Shown here: positions 23,997 through 33,243 of the stretch, one piece after another
Position numbering within the stretch: the first letter of the stretch is position 1
Layout of the letters: every line of letters starts with the position of its first letter
Origin: Saccharicrinis sp.
GTDB lineage: Bacteria; Bacteroidota; Bacteroidia; Bacteroidales; Marinilabiliaceae
Assembly: GCA_024635555.1 (NCBI GenBank)
Contig: JAGXIO010000171.1
Coordinates: 1-38,740, forward strand
Reading direction: 5' to 3'
Length of the DNA: 38,740 nt
Made by a program: the position numbers and the translations under genes
Notes under the pieces: model-generated
The model's database searches: none
What the model saw: only the letters and a program-made list of their open reading frames with translations
Told to the model about the DNA's origin: nothing

Positions 23997-24113
23997 TTTG
24001 TTTAGTTTAATATGTTGTGTGGAAAACAACAAGACCATCAAAAGGTTTAAGGTTCAGCAAAATATTTTATGTTTAAATAGTGCCTCTAATAAAACATTAA
24101 CATTTTGTAGTTA

Positions 24114-25511
24114 TTAATTAACGTTCATGCACTCTTCTAATCTATTGCATGTTTTCGCCTTAATTAGTTGGTTTTTACCGTTTTTCTTACCTGAATCCTT
24201 GTGCTTACTTTTATGCGAATACATAGTCACGTAAAAGGTACTCCCCGTTTTTCCGTCAGACTCTAAGCCAATAACCCCATTTAGTTTTTTGGCAAGTTCG
24301 TTACTGATAGATAATCCTAGCCCGACCCCATCTTTCTTATTCTTCATATCAAAGTGCCCTTGATTAAAACGCTCAAAAATATTTTCCTGGTTTTTTTTCG
24401 ATATCCCTTTGCCGCTATCGCTTACGTAAAATTGGATCCATTCGGGATCAACGGTACTGGAGGCTTCAAATCCGAATTTAACGTATCCTTTATCCGTAAA
24501 CTTGATGGCATTTGTAACAAGGTTTGATAGTATTTGGTACAGTAACAACTCATCCGTATAAAACATTACACCCTCCAACTCCTCTGGCACGTGGCACGTT
24601 AAAACCACCTCTTTGTCCGACGGAATTTGCGGCTTAAGTGAAGCGTGCAACCTTTCAAGAAACGGCTTTAGGCTAACTGTTTTGTTATGAATTTCTACAA
24701 TGCCGGCCTCCAGTTTGGAGGCATCCATTACATTGTTTATCAAATGCAGTAGTATGTTTCCATTGTCCTTTATAATATCGATATATTGCTTTTTGGTGCT
24801 CTCGTCAAGTTCACTTTCGCCTAAAAGCTCCGAAAAACCGATGATGGCATTCATGGGCGTTCTGATTTCGTGACTCATATTGGCCAAAAAAGCACTTTTT
24901 ACCTTTTCCGAATTAATGGCTTTTTGGCTTTGGGAAAAAAATTGCTTTTGGATAAAATATAATAGTGGTATTTCAATAATAAAGAATAAAAAGGTAATTA
25001 CGAGTGCGTCAAACAAACGGTCTACAGGACTTTGGTAAAGTATTATGAGGTGGGGATAGAAATATTCGATAGCAAACAGAAAATGAATGTTGACAAAAAG
25101 TCCAAAAACAATTAAAAGCTTATTTTTTAATTCTGTAAAAAAAATAAACATAGGAATAAATGCCTGAAAAATAAGCAGCGTAGGGCCATAACTCCCTCCA
25201 TTGTTTAACCACAGCACATTTAAAATAAGAAACTGTGAGGCTATAAAAATTTTTACCGAAGATTTGTAATATCCTTTGAAATGACAGAGGTAATATAATA
25301 AAACAAAAATCAGGGTTATCAATATGGTGGATATAATCAAGATGTTTCCTAATTTCAGTATTATGTTTCCAATACTGGCAACTCCCGCAAGTAAAATGCA
25401 GAGCTTTAATATTTGCTCATAAATTTCTTGTGAATTTAGCTTGCCAATATTCGAATCGTTCCATCGTTTAAGAGATGATGCGATTGTAAATTTGGCCATT
25501 TTATTTTTCAT
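24114..25511 (-). CDS. membrane sensor histidine kinase
   Basis: A 465-residue kinase. Six or so transmembrane helices occupy about residues 28-190, then comes HisKA with the phosphorylated His214 in FLANMSHEIRTPMNAIIGFSELL, and the ATPase domain with N-box (NLVTNAIKFTDKG), G1 (SDSGKGISKK) and G2 (GVGLGLSISNELAKKLNG). It would sense a membrane or small-molecule signal and pass phosphate to a response regulator, which is not encoded nearby. There is no PAS domain and no receiver domain. The short basic C-terminal tail (KSKHKDSGKKNGKNQ) is unusual. Confidence 0.88.
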   Translation of the reverse strand: MKNKMAKFTIASSLKRWNDSNIGKLNSQEIYEQILKLCILLAGVASIGNIILKLGNILIISTILITLIFVLLYYLCHFKGYYKSSVKIFIASQFLILNVLWLNNGGSYGPTLLIFQAFIPMFIFFTELKNKLLIVFGLFVNIHFLFAIEYFYPHLIILYQSPVDRLFDALVITFLFFIIEIPLLYFIQKQFFSQSQKAINSEKVKSAFLANMSHEIRTPMNAIIGFSELLGESELDESTKKQYIDIIKDNGNILLHLINNVMDASKLEAGIVEIHNKTVSLKPFLERLHASLKPQIPSDKEVVLTCHVPEELEGVMFYTDELLLYQILSNLVTNAIKFTDKGYVKFGFEASSTVDPEWIQFYVSDSGKGISKKNQENIFERFNQGHFDMKNKKDGVGLGLSISNELAKKLNGVIGLESDGKTGSTFYVTMYSHKSKHKDSGKKNGKNQLIKAKTCNRLEECMNVN

Positions 25512-25734
25512 CGCTCATTTTTAAATATTTGCGGAGCTAAGTTAGATTTTTTTAATTGAAAAGTAAAAACAATAGTTAATGTAATTAATGGTGTGAATTC
25601 AAGTTTTAAGTAGTTAATTTTGCATGGTAAAGCGCATGCGAATGAATGTACGATAGAAAATATTCAAACAATCTCGTTTATGTGCTTACTCATAGTTAGT
25701 TATGGAACGATAAAAACTTATTATATGAAACAAG

Positions 25735-25831
25735 CCCCCGAAGGGTCGGGGCAGGCTATGAGAGTTGCTTCTCACAAAGAGGAATGATTGTAATGGCGAG
25801 TTCCCCCGAATCAAGTTCGGGGCAGGCTATG
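25735..25831. repeat. paired hairpin repeats ending in CGGGGCAGGCTATG
   Basis: Two copies (25735-25760 and 25803-25831) begin with CCCCCGAA and end with the same 14 bases CGGGGCAGGCTATG. Each can fold: CCCCGA with TCGGGG, or CCCCGAA with TTCGGGG. They stand out as GC-rich in an AT-rich 345-bp gap (25512-25856) before the patatin gene. The rest of the gap holds no recognisable gene. Confidence 0.7.
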
Positions 25832-25856
25832 TGGCAAAAAAATCAATTATAAACAC

Positions 25857-26762
25857 ATGAAACAAAAAGTATCTTTAGTGTTGTCGGGTGGAGGAGCAAG
25901 AGGTATTGCCCATATTGGGGTTATTGAGGAACTGGAAAAGCAAGGCTATCAGATTGCTTCCATAGCCGGCACATCGATGGGTGCTTTGGTTGGCGCGGTG
26001 TATGCACTGGGTAAATTGGAAGAATTTAAAAAGTGGATGCTCACCTTGGACAAGAAGACAATCTTTCAGCTTATCGACCTAAGCTTTAGCAAACAAGGAT
26101 TAATAAAAGGGGACAGGGTGTTTAATAAAATGAAGGAATTTATCGAAGATGAAAATATTGAAGACCTACCCATACCATTTGTGGCCACCGCAACGGATAT
26201 TATTAACAAAAAGCAAGTGGTTTTTAATTCGGGAAGCGTATTTGGAGCCTTGCGTGCTTCTATAGCGATACCAACGGTAATTACTCCGATTGAAAAGGAT
26301 GGTGTTTTATTGGTGGATGGTGGAGTGATAAACAATCTGCCTCTTGAATGTGTAAAAAGAGTGCCCAATGATATATTGATTGCAGTAAATGTGAACGCCA
26401 ATACTGCTCAGGGTAAACCGTTGTTGTCTGAAAAGGAAACACAGAACCCACAATCAAAATATCAGGAAATGTTGAGCAGTTTTCATTTACACTTCAACAA
26501 TAGCAAGGTATCGGAAGATAAACTTGCCCTAGGATATTTTGAACTGATAAACAAAACCGTAAATCTTTTGATAGATCGCAATACCCAATTGGCGCTTGCT
26601 ATGCATAAACCCGACATATTAATTGAAATTTCGAGCGAAACATGTGGTATGTTTGATTTTTTTTGCGCACAAGAGCTGGTTGAAACAGGTTGCCATACAA
26701 CCGTAACAGCACTTCAAAAATATAAATCTACCTCAAAATGGTGGTTTCACATTTTCCGATAG
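25857..26762 (+). CDS. patatin-like phospholipase (RssA-type)
   Basis: A 301-residue alpha/beta hydrolase of the patatin family. The oxyanion loop GGGARG is at 11-16, the nucleophile Ser40 in GTSMG (38-42), and the catalytic Asp154 in DGGVINNLP. It should cleave acyl groups from lipids; the natural substrate is unknown. No signal peptide is present, so it acts in the cytoplasm or at the inner face of the membrane. The C-terminal 100 residues are less conserved. Confidence 0.9.
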   Translation: MKQKVSLVLSGGGARGIAHIGVIEELEKQGYQIASIAGTSMGALVGAVYALGKLEEFKKWMLTLDKKTIFQLIDLSFSKQGLIKGDRVFNKMKEFIEDENIEDLPIPFVATATDIINKKQVVFNSGSVFGALRASIAIPTVITPIEKDGVLLVDGGVINNLPLECVKRVPNDILIAVNVNANTAQGKPLLSEKETQNPQSKYQEMLSSFHLHFNNSKVSEDKLALGYFELINKTVNLLIDRNTQLALAMHKPDILIEISSETCGMFDFFCAQELVETGCHTTVTALQKYKSTSKWWFHIFR

Positions 26763-26770
26763 GTTTATTT

Positions 26771-26822
26771 TAATAGACTGTTAGATAATAGATTGTTAGA
26801 TAATAGACATTAGATATTAGAC
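26771..26822. repeat. imperfect tandem repeat, TTAGATAATAGA unit
   Basis: Several near-copies of GTTAGATAATAGA lie in the convergent gap between the patatin gene and the FUSC-family gene. Words of the same kind occur at 2461-2505 and 35193-35235. Confidence 0.65.
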
Positions 26823-26887
26823 TTTTGGTTCGATAGTTATATCTACTTTTCAAGTGATTAGGTCTTGATACTTAATACTTCTCTGGC

Positions 26888-29026
26888 TTATCCAGGATAG
26901 ATGGATGCGGCTTTAACCGCCTTCGATTCGCGCAGCAGCTTGTTGCTTACAGCGGCAATGTTGTAAATGAGGCGCAAATGCTGTTGTTTGCTATTTGGCG
27001 GGCTTTGGTCTATCCTATTTTTAAGCTCCATTAAAACAGGCTTTAAAGTGTTGTTGCTTAGCGTATTGGGGTTTTCTATCAAATTTAGTGCAGTTTCATT
27101 AAGAGCGCTTTCTATATTGTTGTCCACATCCATGGTGAGTGCAAAGTAACTCCTGTCCTGGTTTAGTGCTCCAAGAGCAGATAAATGGGATAACAGGGCA
27201 TGGTTAAGATAGGTGAGCGTAAAAGCCTGCTGCATCAGCGGCTTGTTTTTTTTAGGTTCTACCTGCATGCTTTGCCACGCCAAGGTAAGCGCATTGTCCG
27301 ATTTATGTGCCATCCTGCGGGCAAGTCGGTATTCGTAATCATCATCCACATTGCTATTGGCGCTGGTTACTATTTGCCTAAAATAGGCGGCATTACCTTG
27401 CAGGGCAGCAGCCAAGAGCTGCGGTATGCGTTTGAACTGCCAGTTAGGCCATAAAAAGCGGATGGCCAAAAAGGATAGTGATGCTCCCAAAAGAGTATCT
27501 ATGATGCGAGGTATAAAAACATTACCAAATGGAACGGATATCAACTGGTTTCCGGCCAAAACGAAAATACTGATAAAAACAACGGCATAGGAATAGTTAG
27601 ACACGCGCCAATAAAAAAAACTATAAGCACTTACCAGTAGTAGAACCAATTGTCCGGTTTGTGTGGGGAGAAGATGGAGCACTAAAATACCCAGACTAAT
27701 ACCTGCAAGCGTTCCTGCTATACGTTGTAGCAGTTTCTTTCTGGTTTCACTGTAGGTGGGTTGGCTCACAAACAAAGAGGTGAGGAGTATCCATTCGCCA
27801 TTATCTAACTTTAAATACTGTATCAATATGTAGCCCACCAAAAAGCAAGCACTGAGCCTTATAGCATATCTTAATCGAGGATGATTCCAGTTCAATTGAT
27901 CTTTGATGCGTTGCCAGGTACTGCGTTCGTCCTGCTTCAAACGTGGTATCGAGGTGCTTTTTTCGGGCACATTTAAGTTGTTGAGTGACTGATGCGAACG
28001 TGCAAGGTTGTGAAGTAGCAGTTCAATCAATTGACGATCGTGATTCGGTATTTTTTCCAATTCAAACTCCAAAGCATTTATTATCCAACCTATGGCAACA
28101 GGATGTTGGTAAGGTTCGCCAGTGAGCATGTTTTCGGCCAGCAATTTGGTGGCGTGCGATAACTGATGAAACAACTCTGCAAACCCATTTAAAAGCCCTA
28201 TATATTCCTCTTTTTCACTCAATGTTTCATATTGCTCATGCCCCGATGCTGCGCGTTCGTGCAAACTTTGCAACAACATAAACCGTTGAAGATAGGGGAT
28301 GAGTTCCTCCTGGGATTTCACCTCCTGACCATATATGTTAATTACTTCCTTACACTTTTCTAATGCCGTTACTACCTGAATATTTAAAATGCTCTGTTTA
28401 TTGGTTTGTTGATGCTTGCACTGCGAAAAATCCTTGCCTTTTTCTTCCAGATAATCAGACAAAGCCATAAAACCCGATGCCAATTGCTCTTCTAACAAAC
28501 GCCAAGGTTTGCGATACAATAATAACAGGGATAAAAGACCATAAAATAGTGCGCCGGTGCATAAAAAAAGCACTTGGTTATACCATTCATAATCCACGCG
28601 ATAAGTTAGCATGGCGTATATACCAATTAGTATGGCTCCAAAAGTGATGCCTCGATAGCGCTCGCTGATTCCACCCAGAAGAACAAAAACTATGGTGGAG
28701 GCGATAAATCCGATGCCAAAAATAATGGGATAGGGCTTTAACACAAAAACTGAAGCCGTGGTTATAGCAAAGCTGATAAGAGTAATAATCAGCGATTTCA
28801 TTCGTCCACGAGGGTGGTCATCGGTTTCCGAAAGGGCTGCTGCCACCGTTCCCAAAGATAAGGTAACAACCAGGTATGGGTTACCCAAAATTATAAACGG
28901 TAGGGCTTGAATAGCCATGGCAATAACTACCTTGCTAGCCGTAAGCCGGTTTGGGTTTTGCCATAGTTTCTTTATAAAAGACTGATACCAAGCTTTCTGC
29001 CTGATGTTTGTGATGATTTTTGACAT
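26888..29026 (-). CDS. FUSC-family membrane protein (YccS/YhfK-like)
   Basis: A large inner-membrane protein of 712 residues with two blocks of transmembrane helices, at about 30-165 and 385-515, separated by a helical cytoplasmic domain, and a cytoplasmic C-terminal tail. This is the duplicated layout of the FUSC/YccS group related to fusaric acid resistance and aromatic-acid efflux proteins. The second block contains the segment LDNGEWILLTSLFVSQPTYS and ETRKKLLQRIAGTLAG, which is the family signature. The chosen start (ATG at 29024-29026) follows a TACTTTTG -7 box; an ATG at 29065 would lie at or before the predicted transcript start. Substrate is unknown. Confidence 0.85.
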   Translation of the reverse strand: MSKIITNIRQKAWYQSFIKKLWQNPNRLTASKVVIAMAIQALPFIILGNPYLVVTLSLGTVAAALSETDDHPRGRMKSLIITLISFAITTASVFVLKPYPIIFGIGFIASTIVFVLLGGISERYRGITFGAILIGIYAMLTYRVDYEWYNQVLFLCTGALFYGLLSLLLLYRKPWRLLEEQLASGFMALSDYLEEKGKDFSQCKHQQTNKQSILNIQVVTALEKCKEVINIYGQEVKSQEELIPYLQRFMLLQSLHERAASGHEQYETLSEKEEYIGLLNGFAELFHQLSHATKLLAENMLTGEPYQHPVAIGWIINALEFELEKIPNHDRQLIELLLHNLARSHQSLNNLNVPEKSTSIPRLKQDERSTWQRIKDQLNWNHPRLRYAIRLSACFLVGYILIQYLKLDNGEWILLTSLFVSQPTYSETRKKLLQRIAGTLAGISLGILVLHLLPTQTGQLVLLLVSAYSFFYWRVSNYSYAVVFISIFVLAGNQLISVPFGNVFIPRIIDTLLGASLSFLAIRFLWPNWQFKRIPQLLAAALQGNAAYFRQIVTSANSNVDDDYEYRLARRMAHKSDNALTLAWQSMQVEPKKNKPLMQQAFTLTYLNHALLSHLSALGALNQDRSYFALTMDVDNNIESALNETALNLIENPNTLSNNTLKPVLMELKNRIDQSPPNSKQQHLRLIYNIAAVSNKLLRESKAVKAASIYPG

Positions 29027-29064
29027 TGTGATGAAACGTTTGAGCATAGAAATCAGCAAAAACA

Positions 29065-29072
29065 CAAAAGTA
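29065..29072 (-). promoter_or_regulatory. -7 promoter element TACTTTTG for the FUSC-family gene
   Basis: Read on the minus strand, TACTTTTG matches TAnnTTTG exactly, 38 bp upstream of the ATG at 29026. It supports that start over the longer frame. No proper -33 TTG was found. Confidence 0.4.
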
Positions 29073-29228
29073 TAGTTTAATGAACACTTTGTGGTGAGCT
29101 TTCTTTAATTTATAATTATTTAAGAGGATATTGTTACTTTTGAACAAATAACCTGTAAATTTCATGTGGATGGGGTTAAAATGCCTCGTTATTGTTGCTT
29201 TATTTGCACGCAGGCCGAAGGTGGTCGT

Positions 29229-29290
29229 ATCAGGCTTTGATACTTTATAATTTTATCTTGATACTTTTTATCTTGCTACTTAATACTTAT
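29229..29290. repeat. imperfect repeat, TTGATACTT unit
   Basis: TTTGATACTT, CTTGATACTT and CTTGCTACTTAATACTT follow one another up to the rhomboid start codon. The same word occurs at 26867-26880 and twice at 35052-35078. Confidence 0.6.
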
Positions 29291-29295
29291 TTATA

Positions 29296-29973
29296 TTGAA
29301 AGGACTAGGTTCACATATTCCCATTGAAAGAAGACGTTTTTTGCACAGTCTTATCTTCCCATCCTTTTTTTTGGTGCTTGTTTTTACCATAAAGCTTATT
29401 GAGTCATTAGAGGGCGTATCGTTTGCCGAATATGGCGTTCGGCCACTAACTAAAGAAGGGATATGGGGAATATTGTTATCTCCATTGATACATGGCGACT
29501 GGCAGCATTTATATTCCAACTCCGTATCCATGTTTGTTTTGGGAGTCACCTTATTTTACTTTTACAATAAGATAGCCTACAAGGTATTTTTTTTAATATA
29601 CTTGTTAAGTGGAGTAGGATTGTGGCTAGCGGCTCGCGATTCGTGGCATATAGGAGCAAGTGGAATAATATATGGACTCACAGGCTTTTTAGCTGTCAGC
29701 GGTATCATACGTCGTCACATACGCCTGATAGCTATATCATTCCTGGTTATATTTTTTTATGGGAGTCTTGTGTGGGGCGCATTTCCGCTTAAAGTAAACA
29801 TGCAATACTCCTGGGAGGGTCATTTTTGGGGCGGTTTGGCAGGCATATTGTTAGCCGTGCTTTATAAAAATGAAGGTCCACAGCGCCCAAAATCACCTTT
29901 GGAAGATGAAAACCATGAAGACGATGAGGCGGAAGAAGATCCTTATTGGATGAAAACGGACATTGAACCATAA
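29296..29973 (+). CDS. rhomboid-family intramembrane serine protease
   Basis: A 225-residue membrane protease with six or so helices. The catalytic Ser122 lies in HIGASGIIYGL and the catalytic His176 in EGHFWGGLAGI, the two active-site residues of rhomboids. The L1-loop segment PLIHGDWQHLYSNS is also typical. It cleaves single-span membrane proteins within the bilayer. The start is TTG at 29296, since no ATG lies in a suitable place. The tail is very acidic (EDENHEDDEAEEDP) and cytoplasmic. Confidence 0.92.
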   Translation: MKGLGSHIPIERRRFLHSLIFPSFFLVLVFTIKLIESLEGVSFAEYGVRPLTKEGIWGILLSPLIHGDWQHLYSNSVSMFVLGVTLFYFYNKIAYKVFFLIYLLSGVGLWLAARDSWHIGASGIIYGLTGFLAVSGIIRRHIRLIAISFLVIFFYGSLVWGAFPLKVNMQYSWEGHFWGGLAGILLAVLYKNEGPQRPKSPLEDENHEDDEAEEDPYWMKTDIEP

Positions 29974-30090
29974 GCAACCATATAGCCTTGTTTCGAAGTC
30001 AAACTAATCATGCTTAGGCATAAAATACTATGGCTGAACAATTAATACCGATACTTAAAAATAAATGGGATGGCGTGTAATTAAATTCTT

Positions 30091-30098
30091 TACATTTG
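30091..30098 (+). promoter_or_regulatory. -7 promoter element TACATTTG for the M48 protease gene
   Basis: Exact match to TAnnTTTG, 23 bp upstream of the ATG at 30122. A longer frame from 30065 would start upstream of this promoter, which supports the shorter start. Confidence 0.55.
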
Positions 30099-30121
30099 TA
30101 ATAATAAGAAAAATAAAGACA

Positions 30122-30931
30122 ATGAAGAATATAAAAAATTTTTGGCAGCAGATATTGGCGTCCTTCGTAGTGGCCTCCTTGTTCGTAGCATGTTCTATAG
30201 TGCCCATTACCGGTCGTTCACAATTAAACTTGTTCCCCGAATCGCAAATGGCTGAGATGGGTTTAACCAATTACAGCGAATTTTTAAAAGAAGCCAAGCT
30301 GTCGAACAATAAAGAGCAGGCCGCCTTGGTAAAAAAGGTAGGTAGTAAAATTGCGGCAGCTGTTGAGGAGTACATGACCAGTAACGGTTTGAGTAGCGAA
30401 GTGGCAAATTATAGTTGGGAATTTAACTTGGTTGAAGATGAAACCCCAAATGCCTGGTGTATGCCCGGTGGAAAAGTGGTTTTTTATACCGGTATTTTAC
30501 CCTACACCCAAGACGAAAATGGTATTGCTGTGGTGATGGGACATGAGATTGCACATGCTGTAGCTCGTCACGGTAACGAACGTATGAGCCAGCAAATGGG
30601 CATGCAGGCAGTGGCGGCAGGCTTACAAGTGGCTTTGCAGGAAAAGCCCGAACAAACCCAACAATTGTACATGACAGCTTTTGGTTTGGGAGCACAATTC
30701 GGCGTGTCGCTGCCATTCTCCAGGCAACATGAAACCGAAGCAGACAAAATGGGGCTCGTGTTTATGGCTATGGCCGGATACGATCCCGAGGGTGCCGTTT
30801 CCTTCTGGACTCGTATGGCGGAAAGCGGCGGACAAAAACCACCTGAATTTATGAGTACACACCCTGCCGACGATACCCGTATAAGAAAAATTAAAGCGTA
30901 CTTGCCCCAGGCCAATAAGTATAGGAAATAG
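30122..30931 (+). CDS. M48-family metalloprotease, lipoprotein
   Basis: A 269-residue periplasmic or envelope zinc protease of the M48 (Ste24/BepA-related) family. The lipobox is SLFVACS with lipidated Cys24. The zinc motif HEIAH is at 141-145 in MGHEIAHAVARHGNERM, and the downstream acidic motif HETEAD is at 203-208. THPADDTRIRKIKAYLP near the end is another family mark. It has no C-terminal TPR domain, unlike BepA, so it resembles the shorter YcaL/LoiP type. Likely role is quality control of envelope proteins. Confidence 0.92.
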   Translation: MKNIKNFWQQILASFVVASLFVACSIVPITGRSQLNLFPESQMAEMGLTNYSEFLKEAKLSNNKEQAALVKKVGSKIAAAVEEYMTSNGLSSEVANYSWEFNLVEDETPNAWCMPGGKVVFYTGILPYTQDENGIAVVMGHEIAHAVARHGNERMSQQMGMQAVAAGLQVALQEKPEQTQQLYMTAFGLGAQFGVSLPFSRQHETEADKMGLVFMAMAGYDPEGAVSFWTRMAESGGQKPPEFMSTHPADDTRIRKIKAYLPQANKYRK

Positions 30932-30979
30932 CTTGTGGCTGATAGCTGATAGCTGATAGCTGATGGCAAATAGCTGATG
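30931..30979. repeat. imperfect tandem repeat, GCTGATA unit
   Basis: TAGCTGATAGCTGATAGC-type words follow the M48 stop codon directly, as after aroC at 21735-21812. Confidence 0.75.
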
Positions 30980-31027
30980 TAGAGCGAAGCAATATCCCGA
31001 TACGTATAGTTTAATTTCTTCGGGAGC
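30980..31027. repeat. REP-like dispersed element (copy C, divergent)
   Basis: GAGCGAAGCAATATCCCGAT and AGTTTAATTTCTTCGGGAG share the order GAGC, GCAAT, ATCCCG, AGTTTAATT with 15141-15183. CCCGA and TCGGG can pair. It is a weaker match than copies A and B. Confidence 0.45.
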
Positions 31028-31050
31028 GGTTGGCGCTTAGTGGATTATCA

Positions 31051-31096
31051 GGGTACGATATAGTTGGAGATCTTCATATCGTACCCTTATTTTTTA
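31051..31096 (+). terminator. strong stem-loop with T-tract downstream of the M48 gene
   Basis: GGGTACGATAT (31051-31061) and ATATCGTACCC (31076-31086) form a perfect 11-bp stem, followed by TTATTTTTT. It lies 120 bp after the M48 stop codon, beyond the repeat tract and REP-like element. The rest of the gap to 31307 holds no gene that I can support. Confidence 0.8.
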
Positions 31097-31307
31097 TAAG
31101 CTGTCAACCAATCAGCCGGTAAACAGGCCGAATAATTTCTTATTGGGTTTATATTTGTTTTTATTTTCAGATGAAGAAGCGGTATCGATTACAGAAATCT
31201 ATTTTAAAATCACAAACTAAAAGGTGTCTGTATAAAACTGAAACGTACTTTGGCTAAAAAGCCAATTATAAAGGTGCCTTTAGAACTGGCAAAAAAAGGA
31301 AGATGAA

Positions 31308-32408
31308 ATGCGGATAGGAAACAGTTGGTTCAAAACATTTAGCAAAAAGTATCAAAAATCATTACTCGTTCTCTTTTTTATTAGTGGATTTATCTGGGAT
31401 TCATTAACCCTAGGACGAGTAGATCGATTGTATGATATCATCGTATTATGCACCTACATGATATCCTTAACCATTTGTATATATCTGTATAATCTGGGTG
31501 ATGACGGAAAATGGAAGGGTTCCTTTATTGAGCGCATTGAGGCCTATCTTCCTTTCGCAATTCAATTTTTTATTGGAGGACTCTCAAGCGCATTTGTCAT
31601 CTATTTTTCGCGAAGTGTTTCGGTATCTAAAACCATGTCGTTTTTTCTGATTTTATTGTTTTTACTATTTGCAAACGAGGTGTTTAAAAAACGATTGTCA
31701 AATAAGTACTTGCAGTTCAGTATTTACTTTTTTGTTAGTTTTATCTTCTTTTCATTCTTCTTGCCGGTGTTGATTAAAAAAATGAACACAACGATTTTTC
31801 TAGTTTCTGGGATAATTAGTTTGGCAAATACCTTTTTACTCATTGTTTATATATACAGTGTAAGTCCTTCAACCAGAGCCGAAATAAAAAAAAGAAAAAT
31901 GTTAGGGATTGTGTTGGGAATATATTTGGTGATTAACATAGGCTATTATTTCAATTTAATCCCTCCGGTTCCCTTGGCCTTAGAAACAGGACTGGCTGCA
32001 CATAGTGTTACCAAAGAAAACGGCGACTACCATGTTAGCTACGAAACCGATGAATGGTATATTTTTTGGCGTGATCACCGCATTAAGTTTTTATGTAAGC
32101 CAGGAGAGTCGGTATATATTTTTTCGTCCATATTTGCCCCCACGGATTTAATAAAGAATGTTTCTCATAGATGGAAATGGTTCAATCCGCAAACGAATGA
32201 ATGGGAGGTATTAGATAACATCAGTTATGATATTACCGGGGGACGAGATGATGGTTTTCGTGGCTACACCTACAAAAGCAACACGATGGATGGACGATGG
32301 AGAGTGGATGTAATTACAGAGGAAGAACTGGTTTTAGGCATCATAGATTTTGAGATAGAGACAGATTCTTTGAAACAGCCCAAAAACCTCGTTACAAAAG
32401 TTTTTTAG
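31308..32408 (+). CDS. membrane protein with C-terminal DUF2914 domain
   Basis: A 366-residue protein with about seven transmembrane helices in residues 18-225, and a soluble C-terminal domain of about 110 residues with the DUF2914 pattern SHRWKWFNPQTNEWEVLDNI, then SYDITGGRDDGFRGYTYKS, and GRWRVDVITEEELVLGIIDF. DUF2914 is of unknown function and occurs in envelope proteins of many bacteria. It stands alone, without operon partners on its strand, in a region rich in remnants. Confidence 0.75.
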   Translation: MRIGNSWFKTFSKKYQKSLLVLFFISGFIWDSLTLGRVDRLYDIIVLCTYMISLTICIYLYNLGDDGKWKGSFIERIEAYLPFAIQFFIGGLSSAFVIYFSRSVSVSKTMSFFLILLFLLFANEVFKKRLSNKYLQFSIYFFVSFIFFSFFLPVLIKKMNTTIFLVSGIISLANTFLLIVYIYSVSPSTRAEIKKRKMLGIVLGIYLVINIGYYFNLIPPVPLALETGLAAHSVTKENGDYHVSYETDEWYIFWRDHRIKFLCKPGESVYIFSSIFAPTDLIKNVSHRWKWFNPQTNEWEVLDNISYDITGGRDDGFRGYTYKSNTMDGRWRVDVITEEELVLGIIDFEIETDSLKQPKNLVTKVF

Positions 32409-32505
32409 GTTTTTAGTGGAGCGCAGATTAATCATATGGCAGTTGCAATCCAAGCAATAAAATCAGAAAAGGAATTAATATAATAAGTTAGTGCCTTGTT
32501 GATTT

Positions 32506-32900
32506 TCAATCATCAAAGTGCAGATTAGAATGACTAGATGTTTTTATATAATTAGCCTTATCAACTCCCCATAATCCAATATCTTCGGCCTTATCATTCT
32601 TTCTCCAATATCTTCTCGCATCCTTTACCAACTTCTTTCTCTGTTCTGCATTCAGTTTGAATTCAGGGCTTAAATTACCAGAGGAATCTGCCAATATAAA
32701 TCCTTTTGATTAGTTGAATCTCGATAATAAATAATGCCTTGAAAAAAATCACCATCCTTTATCTCAGAAAAAAGATAAAAGACCATCTTTTCGGTGCTAT
32801 TAATAGTATCACCTACCATTGGATGTAACTGAACAATATTCTGCGATGATAAATTTATGAAACTTATAAACATCAAAGCAATGAATACTAACTTTCTCAT
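32506..32900 (-). pseudogene. small secreted protein of unknown function, frameshifted
   Basis: Two minus-strand frames overlap and make one protein of about 131 residues. The first (32670-32900) has a signal peptide (LVFIALMFISFINLSSQ) and the pattern KMVFYLFSEIKDGDFFQGII; the second (32506 to about 32705) continues with GFILADSSGNLSPEFKLNAE and a basic helical end. Adding one A to the AAAA run near 32709-32712 would join them as TNQKGFILADSSG. This is either a decayed gene or a homopolymer sequencing error. No family is recognised. Confidence 0.6.
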
Positions 32901-33006
32901 AATGTTATAGTCTACTGGTCTTTTTGTGATTTATTTTAATTATTTGTGAGCGTGTATATACCCTGTCAGCACTACAACATACCCAGGTCTAAGTTCTAAC
33001 TAAAGT

Positions 33007-33156
33007 TTAAAAATACAAATTATCTCCAATTTGCCAACTTGCGCACCCATCCAGGGTATCATATTTTTCTAAGAATGCAGACATGGCATTCAGACACTTT
33101 TTGGCACAGGCCCAAAGCAGGTTGTAATCTGTCGGTAAATGGTCATTGCTCTCCAA
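33007..33156 (-). pseudogene. coding-like remnant without a proper start
   Basis: The minus-strand frame reads from a possible TTG at 33154-33156 (ESNDHLPTDYNLLWACAKKC, then LNAMSAFLEKYDTLDG and WQIGDNLYF) to a stop at 33007-33009: 49 codons with protein-like composition. The frame one base away carries more protein-like sequence just upstream (SGVFDYLKSSQIYNHLLIG), which suggests a longer gene broken by a frameshift. The family is not recognised. It is the only content of the 343-bp gap 32901-33243. Confidence 0.4.
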
Positions 33157-33243
33157 TAAGCAAATGGTTGTATATCTGGCTGCTTTTTAGGTAATCAAAT
33201 ACTCCACTGTCGGAATTAATTTTCGTTTATATCATTCGGAAAA

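Noticed and set aside
31120-31300. Transposase remnant upstream of the DUF2914 gene
   Set aside because: Short frames here are AT-rich, have no recognisable transposase motif, and no inverted ends were found.
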